A stretch of DNA of 64,000 nt from Thermosporothrix hazakensis (lineage in GTDB: Bacteria > Chloroflexota > Ktedonobacteria > Ktedonobacterales > Ktedonobacteraceae), in NCBI RefSeq assembly GCF_003253565.1, contig NZ_QKUF01000012.1, positions 1-64,000 on the forward strand, written 5' to 3'. A model generated the notes under the pieces. It saw only the letters and a program-made list of their open reading frames with translations. It made no database searches and was not told the DNA's origin. The first letter of the stretch is position 1. Each line of letters opens with the position of its first letter. The translations under genes and the position numbers were made by a program. This document shows, piece after piece, positions 17,238-25,963 of the stretch.

Positions 17238-18929
17238 CTATTTATGCGATAACGAGACCTGTGCCTGTGACGTCGTCGGCTTCAGTTCCTCGCGGAAGGC
17301 CTGACTTTTTCTGATTGCCCACTGATAGCGCTCTTCCTGTCGTTGCCGAGCTTGAGCCGTCCAGTTCAACAGCTTGCCCATCTCATCAAGAATGACGGGC
17401 AGCGCCTCTTTGCCCTGATCTTCCGAGAAGCCTAGCATAGTGCGCCGGAAGATGAAATCATCAACCATAGTGCAATACTCGGCGGTGATGGCTCGCACAA
17501 TCTGTGCCCGGATGTCGGGGTAGTTCGGATGAATCCGCTCGGCCAGCTCTGGACGCGTACGCGCAAGCTCAAAGAGATCCAGTGTGTAGAGGCCATAGAG
17601 ATGCAGCAGGTAATCAATCTGCTGGTCACTCAGGTTCAGCCCGGCACCGGCTCTATAGATCCGCTCTTGCAGCTCACGAAGCATCTTGTCATGGGTACTG
17701 CTATGCTCCTGCACACGCGCGCCGGGCAATGGTACTCTGGCCGTCTGAGAGCGCTTTGAGACGCCAAGCTTCTTACAGGCCATGTCAACCGCTTCCTCGG
17801 CAATGCCACGATACGCCGTCAGCTTGCCGCCAACTACAGACATAATGCCGTTCAGTCCCTCGGTCTTGCTGAAATCGACCAGCGCATGCTTTCGCGACAC
17901 CGCTGACTCGCTCACGCCTTCCTTGCGCACCAGCGCCCGCAGGCCCGCCGTTGTGAAGTAGATCTGCTCCCAATCGGCCTCGGGCAGGAAGGTTTCTACC
18001 GAGTCGCGCAGGTAGTCGACATCTTCGCCGTTTGCCCGCACCTTATCAGGAGAGTCGTTGTAGTCGGTGTCGGTTGTACCAACCCACGAATAGCCATTCC
18101 AGGGAATCACGAAAAAGAGACGGTTATCCTGCTGCGCGAACAACACCAACGCATGGTTACAGGCCGGAGGTGCGGTAAAGTGAATGCCCTTCGTCATGCG
18201 CACCCTGTGGCTTGGCTCGTCAAGCAGCTTCGTGGTAAGACCATCGAGCCAGGGACCGGCAGCGTTGATGACCAGTCGCGCCCGAACGTCTGCTGTCTCG
18301 CCGCTCTGCTCATTGCGCACCTGCACGCCATAAACCTGATCGCCGCTGCGGAGCAGGCCGGTCACGGTTGTATGATTCCAGATCTGTGCCCCATGTTCGG
18401 CGGCATCCAGCACATTTTCAAGCACCAGGCGCTCGGTTGAAGGGATCTGAGCGTCATAATAACAGAGCGCGCCCTGCAAGCCATCCGGGTTCAGCATTGG
18501 CTCACGCTGAAGCAACTCCTCCCGATTCCAGAAGGTATGATTGGGCAGGCTCTTATCATACGAAAGCAGATCATACAAAATCATACCTATTTTGAGCTTG
18601 GTACGATAAAACCAGTTGCGCGACCAGAGCGGCACCACAAAGCGTAGCGGCTTCACCAGATGCGGAGCGATCCGCAGCAGCTTCTCGCGCTCCCCAAGAT
18701 CCTGCCGAACCAGCCCAAAGTCAAGCATTTCAAGATAGCGCAGGCCCCCATGAGCCAGACGCGTCGAGGTGGAAGAGGTGCCCGCCGCAAAGTCATCCTT
18801 CTCAAAAAGGGCTACTCGCAGGCCACGAAGCGAGGCATCACGAGCAATCCCGGCACCAATCACGCCACCACCGATGACGACAACATCAAATTGTTGTTCT
18901 TGCAATTGCGTAAGAGAGGGTTTTTGCAT
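17238..18929 (-). CDS. glpD: Aerobic glycerol-3-phosphate dehydrogenase
   Basis: This 563-residue FAD enzyme oxidises glycerol-3-P to DHAP and passes electrons to quinone at the membrane. The FAD Rossmann motif FDVVVIGGGVIGAGIARDA is at the N-terminus, with DFAAGTSSTSTRLAHGGLRYLE next and a SWVGTTDTDYNDSP block later. The C-terminal DAO_C domain has AEYCTMVDDFIFRRTMLGF. The start at 18929 (AAGGAG upstream) puts the FAD fold at residue 14; the longer frame runs into the leader. The 5' leader carries a terminator at 19031-19072, so expression probably needs GlpP-mediated antitermination. Confidence 0.95.
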   Translation of the reverse strand: MQKPSLTQLQEQQFDVVVIGGGVIGAGIARDASLRGLRVALFEKDDFAAGTSSTSTRLAHGGLRYLEMLDFGLVRQDLGEREKLLRIAPHLVKPLRFVVPLWSRNWFYRTKLKIGMILYDLLSYDKSLPNHTFWNREELLQREPMLNPDGLQGALCYYDAQIPSTERLVLENVLDAAEHGAQIWNHTTVTGLLRSGDQVYGVQVRNEQSGETADVRARLVINAAGPWLDGLTTKLLDEPSHRVRMTKGIHFTAPPACNHALVLFAQQDNRLFFVIPWNGYSWVGTTDTDYNDSPDKVRANGEDVDYLRDSVETFLPEADWEQIYFTTAGLRALVRKEGVSESAVSRKHALVDFSKTEGLNGIMSVVGGKLTAYRGIAEEAVDMACKKLGVSKRSQTARVPLPGARVQEHSSTHDKMLRELQERIYRAGAGLNLSDQQIDYLLHLYGLYTLDLFELARTRPELAERIHPNYPDIRAQIVRAITAEYCTMVDDFIFRRTMLGFSEDQGKEALPVILDEMGKLLNWTAQARQRQEERYQWAIRKSQAFREELKPTTSQAQVSLSHK

Positions 18930-19030
18930 TCTCCCTGTATCTCCTTCTTTTCGCCTTTGAATCCGCCCGAAGCGTAGCGGCAACAATGCACGCTTACGAC
19001 CCCGAACAACGGCGCAGCATCGCAACAAAA

Positions 19031-19072
19031 CAAAAAAGCCCTAAGCCTTTCTCATCGAATGGCTCAGGACTT
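19031..19072 (-). terminator. Leader terminator upstream of glpD (antitermination target)
   Basis: Reading towards glpD, the reverse strand has the stem AGTCCTGAGCC/GGCTTAGGGCT (arms 19061-19071 and 19037-19047), followed by TTTTTTG. It is a full intrinsic terminator 102 bases before the glpD start codon, with no gene upstream on that strand that it could end. This matches the Bacillus glpD leader controlled by GlpP. Confidence 0.8.
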
Positions 19073-19110
19073 CTCAAATCACTGTCCTTGATACATATTC
19101 AATTTTCACA

Positions 19111-19234
19111 CTCCGCCTGATGTATAAAAAGCGGAGGATTTTTCACTTCACGCCCATAGCGCCCATCTGCCAGGTAGCAAAGGAACAGCCATGTGTCCAG
19201 AAGTGTTTGACAGGGTAAGGTATACCCATATACC
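19111..19234 (-). promoter_or_regulatory. glpD upstream leader/operator region
   Basis: Between glpD and the DUF5679 gene about 680 bases hold no convincing gene. Two structured elements are visible: a hairpin CTCCGC/GCGGAG (19111-19116 with 19131-19136) with an A/U-rich loop, and an inverted repeat GGTATA-CCCA-TATACC (19219-19234). They may be an alternative RNA fold and a protein operator, respectively. No promoter hexamers stood out for glpD. Confidence 0.35.
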
Positions 19235-19611
19235 GGTTTCCGCCTGTCCGACGGTACCAGCATATTACTCATATCTCAATATTTCATTTTATACTATACC
19301 CGAGTCAGGGCCCTTCTGTCAAGGCCCGGTCAACCTTCGCCCTGGAATGACGCTTGCACATATGTGATTCTGAGCGCGTTTCCCGGCACGTATCCACGAT
19401 CTTATTTATGAAATATGCTGCATAAGCAGTGGAATTTTCTCTACTACCAGTCGTTCCGCTTTCCTCCACATGAACCTGTTGAGCAACGGAATAGCCCAAA
19501 ATGGTTGAGTTTCCCCCGAATGAAACTGATCGGGGCAATTATCGCGTACCATGTAGTAAATGGCTTTTATTTGAAAGCCAGAATGCTTATATAAATGGAG
19601 GAAACAAGAGG

Positions 19612-19770
19612 ATGGCAGAGACCGCCTATTGTGTAAAGTGCAAAGAGAAACGTGAGATGAAGGATGCTCATCAGATCACGATGAAAAATGGTCGCCCCGC
19701 CATGCAAGGTGCTTGTGTCGTCTGCGGCACCAAGCTGACCCGTATCATGGGTGGCAGCGCCAAACAGTAA
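19612..19770 (+). CDS. DUF5679 zinc-ribbon miniprotein
   Basis: This 52-residue protein has two CxxC pairs (YCVKCKEKREM and GACVVCGTKL), fitting a single zinc ribbon of the DUF5679 family, common in Chloroflexota and Actinobacteria. The function is unknown; it may bind nucleic acid or be a ribosome-associated factor. The ATG at 19612 has GGAGG ten bases upstream, and the longer reading (from 19501) lacks a ribosome site. Terminator at 19840 closes the unit. Confidence 0.85.
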   Translation: MAETAYCVKCKEKREMKDAHQITMKNGRPAMQGACVVCGTKLTRIMGGSAKQ

Positions 19771-19839
19771 AAAGCACTCACCTCGGATTCGGTAGCCCCC
19801 GAATGTCTGCATTTCGAGGGCTTCTGAGCCGGTGTACCC

Positions 19840-19868
19840 GCTGCTCTCGGTATGAGAGCAGCGTTTTT
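19840..19868 (+). terminator. Terminator after DUF5679
   Basis: Perfect 10-base stem CGCTGCTCTC/GAGAGCAGCG (19840-19849 with 19854-19863), followed by TTTTT. Confidence 0.88.
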
Positions 19869-19887
19869 ATAGCTTGCTTCTTGCGAT

Positions 19888-20832
19888 TTATTTCCCGCTG
19901 GCAAGCTTCAGGCTGAACTCAGTCCGCTTCGCGAACTGGCGATACCCCACCCGCCGAAAAGTACGCGCCATCGGCTCATTCTTGATATCGGTATCGGCTC
20001 GCAGCACATGCGCCCCGGCATCAATCAGTGTTTGCGTGCCCTGCACAAGCAAATCATATCCGTATCCCTGACCACGATGCGCGGGCAGCACGCCGATATA
20101 GGCGATCGTCCCAAACGCAGGCGCCAGAGCAGGTAGCACAAAACCTGCAAGCGTTCCATCCGGCACATAGGCCACCTTCCACCATTGCGGCTTGTACTCC
20201 ATACTTTGCATATCCTCAAAGAACATGCGCGCCTGTTCCCTTGCCCCCAGAAGCTCCCGCTCTTGCTGGATATAGCGATCAAAGGTATGGGCCGAAGCCT
20301 GCTCAATCGCATCGATAAAAACGGCTTCCCCGACCTCATCCAGTGAGCGAAACACCAGACGATCGGGCACCAGAGGGAGGGCACCAGCGGAGCGCTCAAA
20401 GCGCATGGTCACGCGATCCAGGCGAAAGGAAAGCCGCTGAAAAAGCTCCTTTCTCCGCTCGGGCGCATACTGCCACTGGGGAGAGCAGGCGGGCTCATCG
20501 ATCACAAGATCAATCATCTTCGCGCCAAGCGATCGCATTTGTGGGAGCAGCAGAGCAAAAAGGTGCTCTCCGAGGGTATATACGTCCTCACGCTCCCAGG
20601 GCAGCGAGAGCAGAACCAGACTGGCAGGGACATGCTGTGAGGGAAGTTTCCAGAAGGCGACGGTACCAATCAGTGAGCCCGCATCCTCGACCAGAAAACA
20701 CCAGTCAAGGCGCATCGAATCGCGTGCGAGCATATTTTCAACATAGCGCCGCACATCCTCCACATGCTCAGAGGGGACGGCAAGCTGAAGAAATGTCTCC
20801 AACTGCTCTGAAGTCAGGGGATGTAATTTCAT
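19888..20832 (-). CDS. GNAT-family acetyltransferase (two-domain)
   Basis: This 314-residue protein has a C-terminal GNAT fold with the acetyl-CoA loop LPAHRGQGYGYDLLVQG (RGQGYG) and the strand FRRVGYRQFAKRTEF. The N-terminal half also resembles a degenerate GNAT fold, so a tandem-domain enzyme is likely. Substrate unknown. ATG at 20832 follows AAGGAGCAAAAA. Monocistronic and separated from cas6 by about 210 bases. Confidence 0.85.
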   Translation of the reverse strand: MKLHPLTSEQLETFLQLAVPSEHVEDVRRYVENMLARDSMRLDWCFLVEDAGSLIGTVAFWKLPSQHVPASLVLLSLPWEREDVYTLGEHLFALLLPQMRSLGAKMIDLVIDEPACSPQWQYAPERRKELFQRLSFRLDRVTMRFERSAGALPLVPDRLVFRSLDEVGEAVFIDAIEQASAHTFDRYIQQERELLGAREQARMFFEDMQSMEYKPQWWKVAYVPDGTLAGFVLPALAPAFGTIAYIGVLPAHRGQGYGYDLLVQGTQTLIDAGAHVLRADTDIKNEPMARTFRRVGYRQFAKRTEFSLKLASGK

Positions 20833-21045
20833 GTTTTTGCTCCTTGTGTGAAGAACAATAGTAACTCGATCTGAGGTTTAGCTGATGCAAAATCATGACT
20901 ATCACCCCCTTTTCTGTACTTCTCGTTTTTGAGAATTATTTCGTCGAGCATACCAGAAAAACACTACACCGTCAAGCAAGCGGGAAAAACACGATGTAGC
21001 GTTATCAATGAAGACGCCTGCCAGTATCCTGAGCGGATCAAACGG

Positions 21046-22032
21046 CTATCCCTCAATCCGGTACCAGCCATTACCCTTGACGCAGCTTTTACCAACATGA
21101 ATCAGCTCGCCCCAGGCCAGCAGCTCCCGAAAAGGGATGAGTTCACCCGTAAAGGTCACGCGCCCGACAAAGCCTCCAAGCGGCGTCTTGCGCCCGAGCC
21201 GCCGGGAGTAGCTTTTCAGATCATCCCAGTATGTCGCATCCTCGCAACATATCACCTCCTCTGCACGCGCCAACAATTGCCGCCGCTCCTCTGAACTCAT
21301 ACGTGCATATGACGACTCCACGCCCTCGCCATACGCCTCTTCAAGTGCAATCAGGCGCTCAAGCAAGCGCTGCACCAGAGGGCGAAAGGTCGGACGCCGC
21401 ACCAGATGCTCCTTATCCACGATGCGGGTTGGCGTCAGAAAATGCACGGTCAGGCGCTCGGGGTGAAACTGCTCCGCGCGAGCCCGGACATCCTCCGCTG
21501 TGATAGCAAGCGCCGGCTGCACCGCTACAACCGTTCCCCTCTCATACAGCAATTGACGCTCTCCAGTAAAGAGGTGATGGCTCTCGACCGTGCAAACCTC
21601 AAAGCGTCCCCGCCTGCCCTCAAGCTCCTGTATGCGCTTGCCCACGCCCGCCGCCTCGATGCCGGGCACAGCTATCATGATATAGGGCAGCAGCCGAATA
21701 ATCGAGCCAAAGAGCGTCATCCCAAAGCGAAAGCGCTCACCCGTCTCATAACGACGCGCACCCTCGAGCGGCGGCATCATCAGGTAAGGGCGAGGCACGT
21801 CACGTCCCCAGGTATTTTCCTCACGCAGGGGCGCCACCAGCGCGCTTACCGGGCAAGCCGTGTGCAACTCACAGGCAGCGCAGGAAGGCGAGGCCTTATT
21901 CGTACAAAAGCGCCTCCATACCGACTCATAGACATTACCACGTAATGCCGCGCCACAATGCTCGTCGGTCTCAAGCGGCGTGACCGTTTCAGTTGTAAAC
22001 GAAAGATGATAGACAGTCAGACTCCGAGCCAT
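21046..22032 (-). CDS. cas6: Orphan Cas6-type CRISPR pre-crRNA endoribonuclease
   Basis: This 328-residue RAMP protein has the C-terminal Cas6 domain: TPLGGFVGRVTFTGEL followed by LLAWGELIHVGKSCVKGNG, the glycine-rich loop of the RNA-binding ferredoxin fold. Near residues 48-60 lies a SCAACELHTACP cysteine cluster that may bind Zn or Fe-S, found in some Cas6 of this type. Cas6 cuts pre-crRNA within its repeats. No repeat array or other cas gene is present in the window. The start has GAGG eight bases upstream. It may serve a distant array, or have been kept for another RNA. Confidence 0.8.
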   Translation of the reverse strand: MARSLTVYHLSFTTETVTPLETDEHCGAALRGNVYESVWRRFCTNKASPSCAACELHTACPVSALVAPLREENTWGRDVPRPYLMMPPLEGARRYETGERFRFGMTLFGSIIRLLPYIMIAVPGIEAAGVGKRIQELEGRRGRFEVCTVESHHLFTGERQLLYERGTVVAVQPALAITAEDVRARAEQFHPERLTVHFLTPTRIVDKEHLVRRPTFRPLVQRLLERLIALEEAYGEGVESSYARMSSEERRQLLARAEEVICCEDATYWDDLKSYSRRLGRKTPLGGFVGRVTFTGELIPFRELLAWGELIHVGKSCVKGNGWYRIEG

Positions 22033-22153
22033 AGTATCGCCTCACACTCTCTCTTCTTGATCAAGCCGTTTTTTCAGTATACAACGCTCAAGAGAGAGAA
22101 GGGGATATTCATGGCGAAAAGTCATATCCAGCCGAAGAAACTGGCCTGTCAGC

Positions 22154-22187
22154 ACAAAAGAAGAGGGAGTACCTGTCGTACTCCCTC
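22154..22187 (-). terminator. Terminator after the adenine deaminase gene
   Basis: Perfect 10-base stem GAGGGAGTAC/GTACTCCCTC (22163-22172 with 22178-22187); on the reverse strand it is followed by TTCTTTTG. Confidence 0.75.
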
Positions 22188-22203
22188 AAAACTTCTCTTA
22201 GAG

Positions 22204-23994
22204 CTATTGAATCGAAATGATCTCCCATGCATCAACATCAAGCAAGCCCAGATCAGTGATTTTCAGCTTCGGCACCACGCTCAGGGCCAGGAATGACAGG
22301 AAGCCGAACGGATGCGAGATCCCGACGCCCATTTCGGCAACCTTGCGATCAAGCTGCTCCAGTTTCTCGGCAACCTCCTCCACAGGCAACGGCGACATAA
22401 TGCCCGCGACTGGCAGCGGCAAGCTATCAACCACCTGCCCATTGTCCACAATCACCAGACCGCCCTGTAGCCGCTCAATCTCGCGGACCGCCAGCGCCAT
22501 ATCTTCGTCATTGCAGCCAACCACCACAATATTATGTGCGTCATGGGCCACAGAAGAGGCGATAGCGCCCGATTTCAGCCCCAGACCATGCAGCAGACCG
22601 ACCCCAACGCGTCCACGGCCATAGCGCTCAACGACGGCGATTTTGAGCAGATCGCGTTCCGGCTCGGACGGCAACACACCATCCCGGGCAGTGACATCAA
22701 GCAAGAGATCTTCCGTCACAATCTGATCTTTCACCAGACCGATCACATGGGCTTTGCCGCTGGAGCCAGACAGGCGCAGCCGCTCAACGCTGAAATCACG
22801 CAGTTGCACCGTCTTCCCGACCGTTTCTTCCCAGTTGGCGGGCAGCGCAGGAGCCTCAAAGAGCGCAACACCATTCTCTGCAATCAGCTCACCACCGACA
22901 TAGACCTGACGCGGACGGAAGTCATGCAGATCAGGTACAACCAGCAGATCAGCCAGATAGCCGGGAGCAATCGCACCGCGATCACGGAAGCCAAAATAGG
23001 TCGCGGGATGCAGGCTGCACATCTTGATCGCCTGAATCGGATCAAGTCCCTTTTTGACCGCCAGCCGAATGATATGATCCAGGTCGCCATCACGCAGCAG
23101 GTCGCCAGGAGTACGATCATCAGCGACAAAGCCAGAGCGCTCCGGTAGATGTTCCAGCACAACCGGGAGCAGATCATCCAGGTTGCGCGTTGAGCCCTCA
23201 CGAATCCAGAGCCACATACCCAGGCGCACCTTTTCCAGAGCCTCCTGAGCCGAAACCGCTTCATGGTCAGCCTCAACCCCGGCAGCGACATAGCCGCAAA
23301 GATCCAGCCCGCAGAGCTCGGGCGAGTGTCCATCAACCGCCAGACCACGCTGTGCGAACTTGCCCGGCTTCCCGAGCTCGATCATATCAAGCAGCACCTT
23401 GTCGCCCTCAAGCACACCAGGATAGTTCATCACCTCGCCCACAGAGGCAATTCGGGGCTCACCAGCAATCTCGCTGTAATCCTCGGCCTTCAGTGACGCA
23501 CCAGCATTCTCAAACGGGCTTGCGGGCACACAGGAAGGCAGCGTGAACATCAAGCGCAACGGAATCCCTTTCGCAGCCTCAAGCATCCAGCGCATGCCCA
23601 CCATACCGGATACATTGGCAATCTCGTGCGGGTCGCTGATACAGGTTGTCGTGCCGTGTGGTGCAAGCGCCCGGGCAAACTCACCCGGAACCAGCAGCGC
23701 ATCTTCAACATGCGTGTGAGCCTCGATCAACCCGGGAACCAGATACTGTCCCTCCAGATCAATCACGCGCTCGCCGTTGTACGCGCCCTGCGGGCCAACA
23801 CCAGCAATATAGCCCTTCCAGACCGCAACGTCCGCCTCATAGATCTCGTTGGTAAAGACATTCACAATGCGACCGTTCCGAAATACCAGATCGGCCGGGT
23901 GCTTGCCACGCGCCACCTGAATCAGGGTGCGACGCTCCGCAGTGGAAAGCTGTACCCCATAGACCGAACAAGCATAGGTGAAAGTATTCCCCAT
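22204..23994 (-). CDS. ade: Adenine deaminase
   Basis: This 596-residue amidohydrolase turns adenine into hypoxanthine and ammonia (purine salvage or nitrogen release). Metal ligands lie in LIEAHTHVEDALLVP, and GTTTCISDPHEIANVSG, SGFVADDRTPGDLLRDGDLD and VAHDAHNIVVVGCNDEDM are family signatures of Ade. The start at 23994 (AAAGG upstream at 14 bases) is preferred over a TTG 39 bases further up without a Shine-Dalgarno. The upstream gene is a WD40 pseudokinase ending 40 bases away, so the two are probably cotranscribed. An NCS1 permease for purines or pyrimidines lies nearby in the other orientation. Confidence 0.93.
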   Translation of the reverse strand: MGNTFTYACSVYGVQLSTAERRTLIQVARGKHPADLVFRNGRIVNVFTNEIYEADVAVWKGYIAGVGPQGAYNGERVIDLEGQYLVPGLIEAHTHVEDALLVPGEFARALAPHGTTTCISDPHEIANVSGMVGMRWMLEAAKGIPLRLMFTLPSCVPASPFENAGASLKAEDYSEIAGEPRIASVGEVMNYPGVLEGDKVLLDMIELGKPGKFAQRGLAVDGHSPELCGLDLCGYVAAGVEADHEAVSAQEALEKVRLGMWLWIREGSTRNLDDLLPVVLEHLPERSGFVADDRTPGDLLRDGDLDHIIRLAVKKGLDPIQAIKMCSLHPATYFGFRDRGAIAPGYLADLLVVPDLHDFRPRQVYVGGELIAENGVALFEAPALPANWEETVGKTVQLRDFSVERLRLSGSSGKAHVIGLVKDQIVTEDLLLDVTARDGVLPSEPERDLLKIAVVERYGRGRVGVGLLHGLGLKSGAIASSVAHDAHNIVVVGCNDEDMALAVREIERLQGGLVIVDNGQVVDSLPLPVAGIMSPLPVEEVAEKLEQLDRKVAEMGVGISHPFGFLSFLALSVVPKLKITDLGLLDVDAWEIISIQ

Positions 23995-24033
23995 AAAAAT
24001 ACGTATTGCCTTTCTAGCAATTGTTTCTTTCAA

Positions 24034-25905
24034 CTAGGAGAGCTGGAAGATGCCTACCTGCATATCTTCCTTGCCAAGCGCAAGCATGTACGTGCCGGTC
24101 GGGCCTGCACTCGCGCTCACACTCACAGGAAGCTGCAACGCATGGAGCGGTGTCCCCGGTACAGGATTGCGTGTGCTCCAGAAGCGGAGCGTGCGGTCAG
24201 CACCGATAGTTGCAAGCCAGTTCGCCTGACGAGGATCCCAGAAGACGCCCACCACTTCTCGCGCATGGCCCCGTAACTGAGCAAGCAACTGGCCGTTTTG
24301 GGTACTCCACAGGCAAACGCGCTGATCTTTCTTCCCGGCCACCGTTGCCAGAAATGAGCCATCAGGACTCCACGAAATGGTACGAATCTCGTCGCTATGT
24401 TCAACAAGGCTGAAGACACGGTTTCCGCTCACCGGATCCCACACATATACCGCCTGATCGGCTCCTCCCGAGGCCACAAATCGACCGTCAGGAGACCAGG
24501 AAAGCGCGGTGACGCCGCCACGACCATGAGCAATCCAGGCCGCCAGCACATCGCCACCCATCTGCCAGATCCGAATAGCGCGATCAGCGCCACCCGTCGC
24601 AAGATAGGTGCCATCCTGCGACCAGCACAGAGCCGGGATTGCGCCATCATGCCCGAGCCAGGCCGCCCGCGCACGAGCAGACACAACCGGGGCAAGCGCG
24701 TCCCAGAGCCGCACCGTTCCATCAGCGGATGTCGATGCCAGCACTTCCCCCTGCGGAGACCATTCCAGCGCCAGCACCTTCGCCGTGTGGCCGCTCAGCA
24801 TGCCAAGCGGCGTGCCAATGCGCTGCCTGATACGCCAGAGGCGAATGTTTGGATCATCGCAGGCCGAAGCAAGGTGCGTGCCATCGCTGGCCCAGGCCAT
24901 CGTGCGAATCGGTGATGTGTGTCCCGGAAGCTGGCAGAGCTCGATAATCTTCTGCGGCGGCCCCACAACCTGCTTGCGGAAGCTGGACGCGAGTTCCTGA
25001 GAAGAGGAGCGCGTCTGTACCGGAAAGGCCATCGGCCCGCTTGTACTCTTTCGTCCCTCGACAGCCTGATGAAGGGCCTGCGCGAAGACGCTGACGCGCG
25101 GGAAGCGGTCATATCCCGAGGGCATCAGGGCTCGCTGCAATATTTCATCAATCTGGGGCGGAAGGTCAGCGCGGAACTCCCTCAGTGGACGATAGAGCAC
25201 GCCTGACATGCTTCTTCCGGGCATAGGAAGCGCCCCCGAAAAGGGATGCGCGCCACTGAACAACTGATACGCGAGCAACGCCAACGCGGCAATATCAGCG
25301 GTTGGGTCAATCTGCCCGAACGATAGCGCCTCTCGGGCGAGCAGCAGGTTATAGAAATCACTCAACTGCACCTTCGATGGCGTAACAACCAGACAGTTTT
25401 CAGGCTTGATTCGCCCATGCTCAATCCCCTGATCGTGGGCATATTGCAAGCCCTCGGCAAGCTGACGCATCAGGTTTGCAACCATCCCCGTAGGAAGCCG
25501 CCGGTCCTGTCGGGTATAGGGCCACAGGTTTCCTCGCTCCTCGAAGGGAACAAGCAAGTACAGGGTGTTATCATTTTCAACCAGTCCCCCGGCCACAATC
25601 GGGTGAATGTAGGGGTGTTTCAACTGAACCAGTCGTTCAACCTGAGGAATAGCGTCGGGACGGGGTGAACGCAACACCTTTATCAATACTTTATCATATA
25701 GAGGAAGGCTGCTTCCTACCTCGGGCATTACTACAGCGCCATAGAGATCAGCCACAGAGGAGCGACCAAGCAATGTGGTCACTCTCCAGCGATCAAATCG
25801 GGCTCCATGCAAAAGATAACCGCAGCCGGGAAACATGCATATTCTGCTCCCCGGCATAGCATATTCGTTGCGATGAGCACCTTGAGGATTCAGACACATC
25901 ATCAT
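24034..25905 (-). CDS. Kinase-like protein with WD40 propeller; catalytic Asp missing
   Basis: This 623-residue protein has an N-terminal Ser/Thr kinase-like domain (about 37-285) and a seven-bladed WD40 propeller (about 325-620, repeats ending in IRLWRIRQR, VRLWDALAP, IRIWQMGGD, VYVWDPVSG, VCLWSTQNG, LRFWSTRNP). The catalytic loop reads HGRIKPEN in place of HRDxKxxN, so the proton-accepting Asp is lost. The magnesium motif is DFY in place of DFG, and the glycine loop is degenerate (LLGRSSVADLY). It is therefore predicted to be a pseudokinase, acting as a scaffold. A CxxxxC pair precedes the kinase fold. Ade follows 40 bases downstream. Confidence 0.85.
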   Translation of the reverse strand: MMMCLNPQGAHRNEYAMPGSRICMFPGCGYLLHGARFDRWRVTTLLGRSSVADLYGAVVMPEVGSSLPLYDKVLIKVLRSPRPDAIPQVERLVQLKHPYIHPIVAGGLVENDNTLYLLVPFEERGNLWPYTRQDRRLPTGMVANLMRQLAEGLQYAHDQGIEHGRIKPENCLVVTPSKVQLSDFYNLLLAREALSFGQIDPTADIAALALLAYQLFSGAHPFSGALPMPGRSMSGVLYRPLREFRADLPPQIDEILQRALMPSGYDRFPRVSVFAQALHQAVEGRKSTSGPMAFPVQTRSSSQELASSFRKQVVGPPQKIIELCQLPGHTSPIRTMAWASDGTHLASACDDPNIRLWRIRQRIGTPLGMLSGHTAKVLALEWSPQGEVLASTSADGTVRLWDALAPVVSARARAAWLGHDGAIPALCWSQDGTYLATGGADRAIRIWQMGGDVLAAWIAHGRGGVTALSWSPDGRFVASGGADQAVYVWDPVSGNRVFSLVEHSDEIRTISWSPDGSFLATVAGKKDQRVCLWSTQNGQLLAQLRGHAREVVGVFWDPRQANWLATIGADRTLRFWSTRNPVPGTPLHALQLPVSVSASAGPTGTYMLALGKEDMQVGIFQLS

Positions 25906-25963
25906 GATCTAGATGCTATCCTCTCTCTTACCAGCATTGAATGCACTCCCTCATAAACACGGC

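Noticed and set aside
19305-19538. 77-codon reading frame on the reverse strand upstream of glpD
   Set aside because: No ribosome site, no family, odd composition; it lies in the divergent promoter and leader region.
21046-24000. CRISPR repeat array near cas6
   Set aside because: No regularly spaced repeats were found in this or neighbouring gaps.
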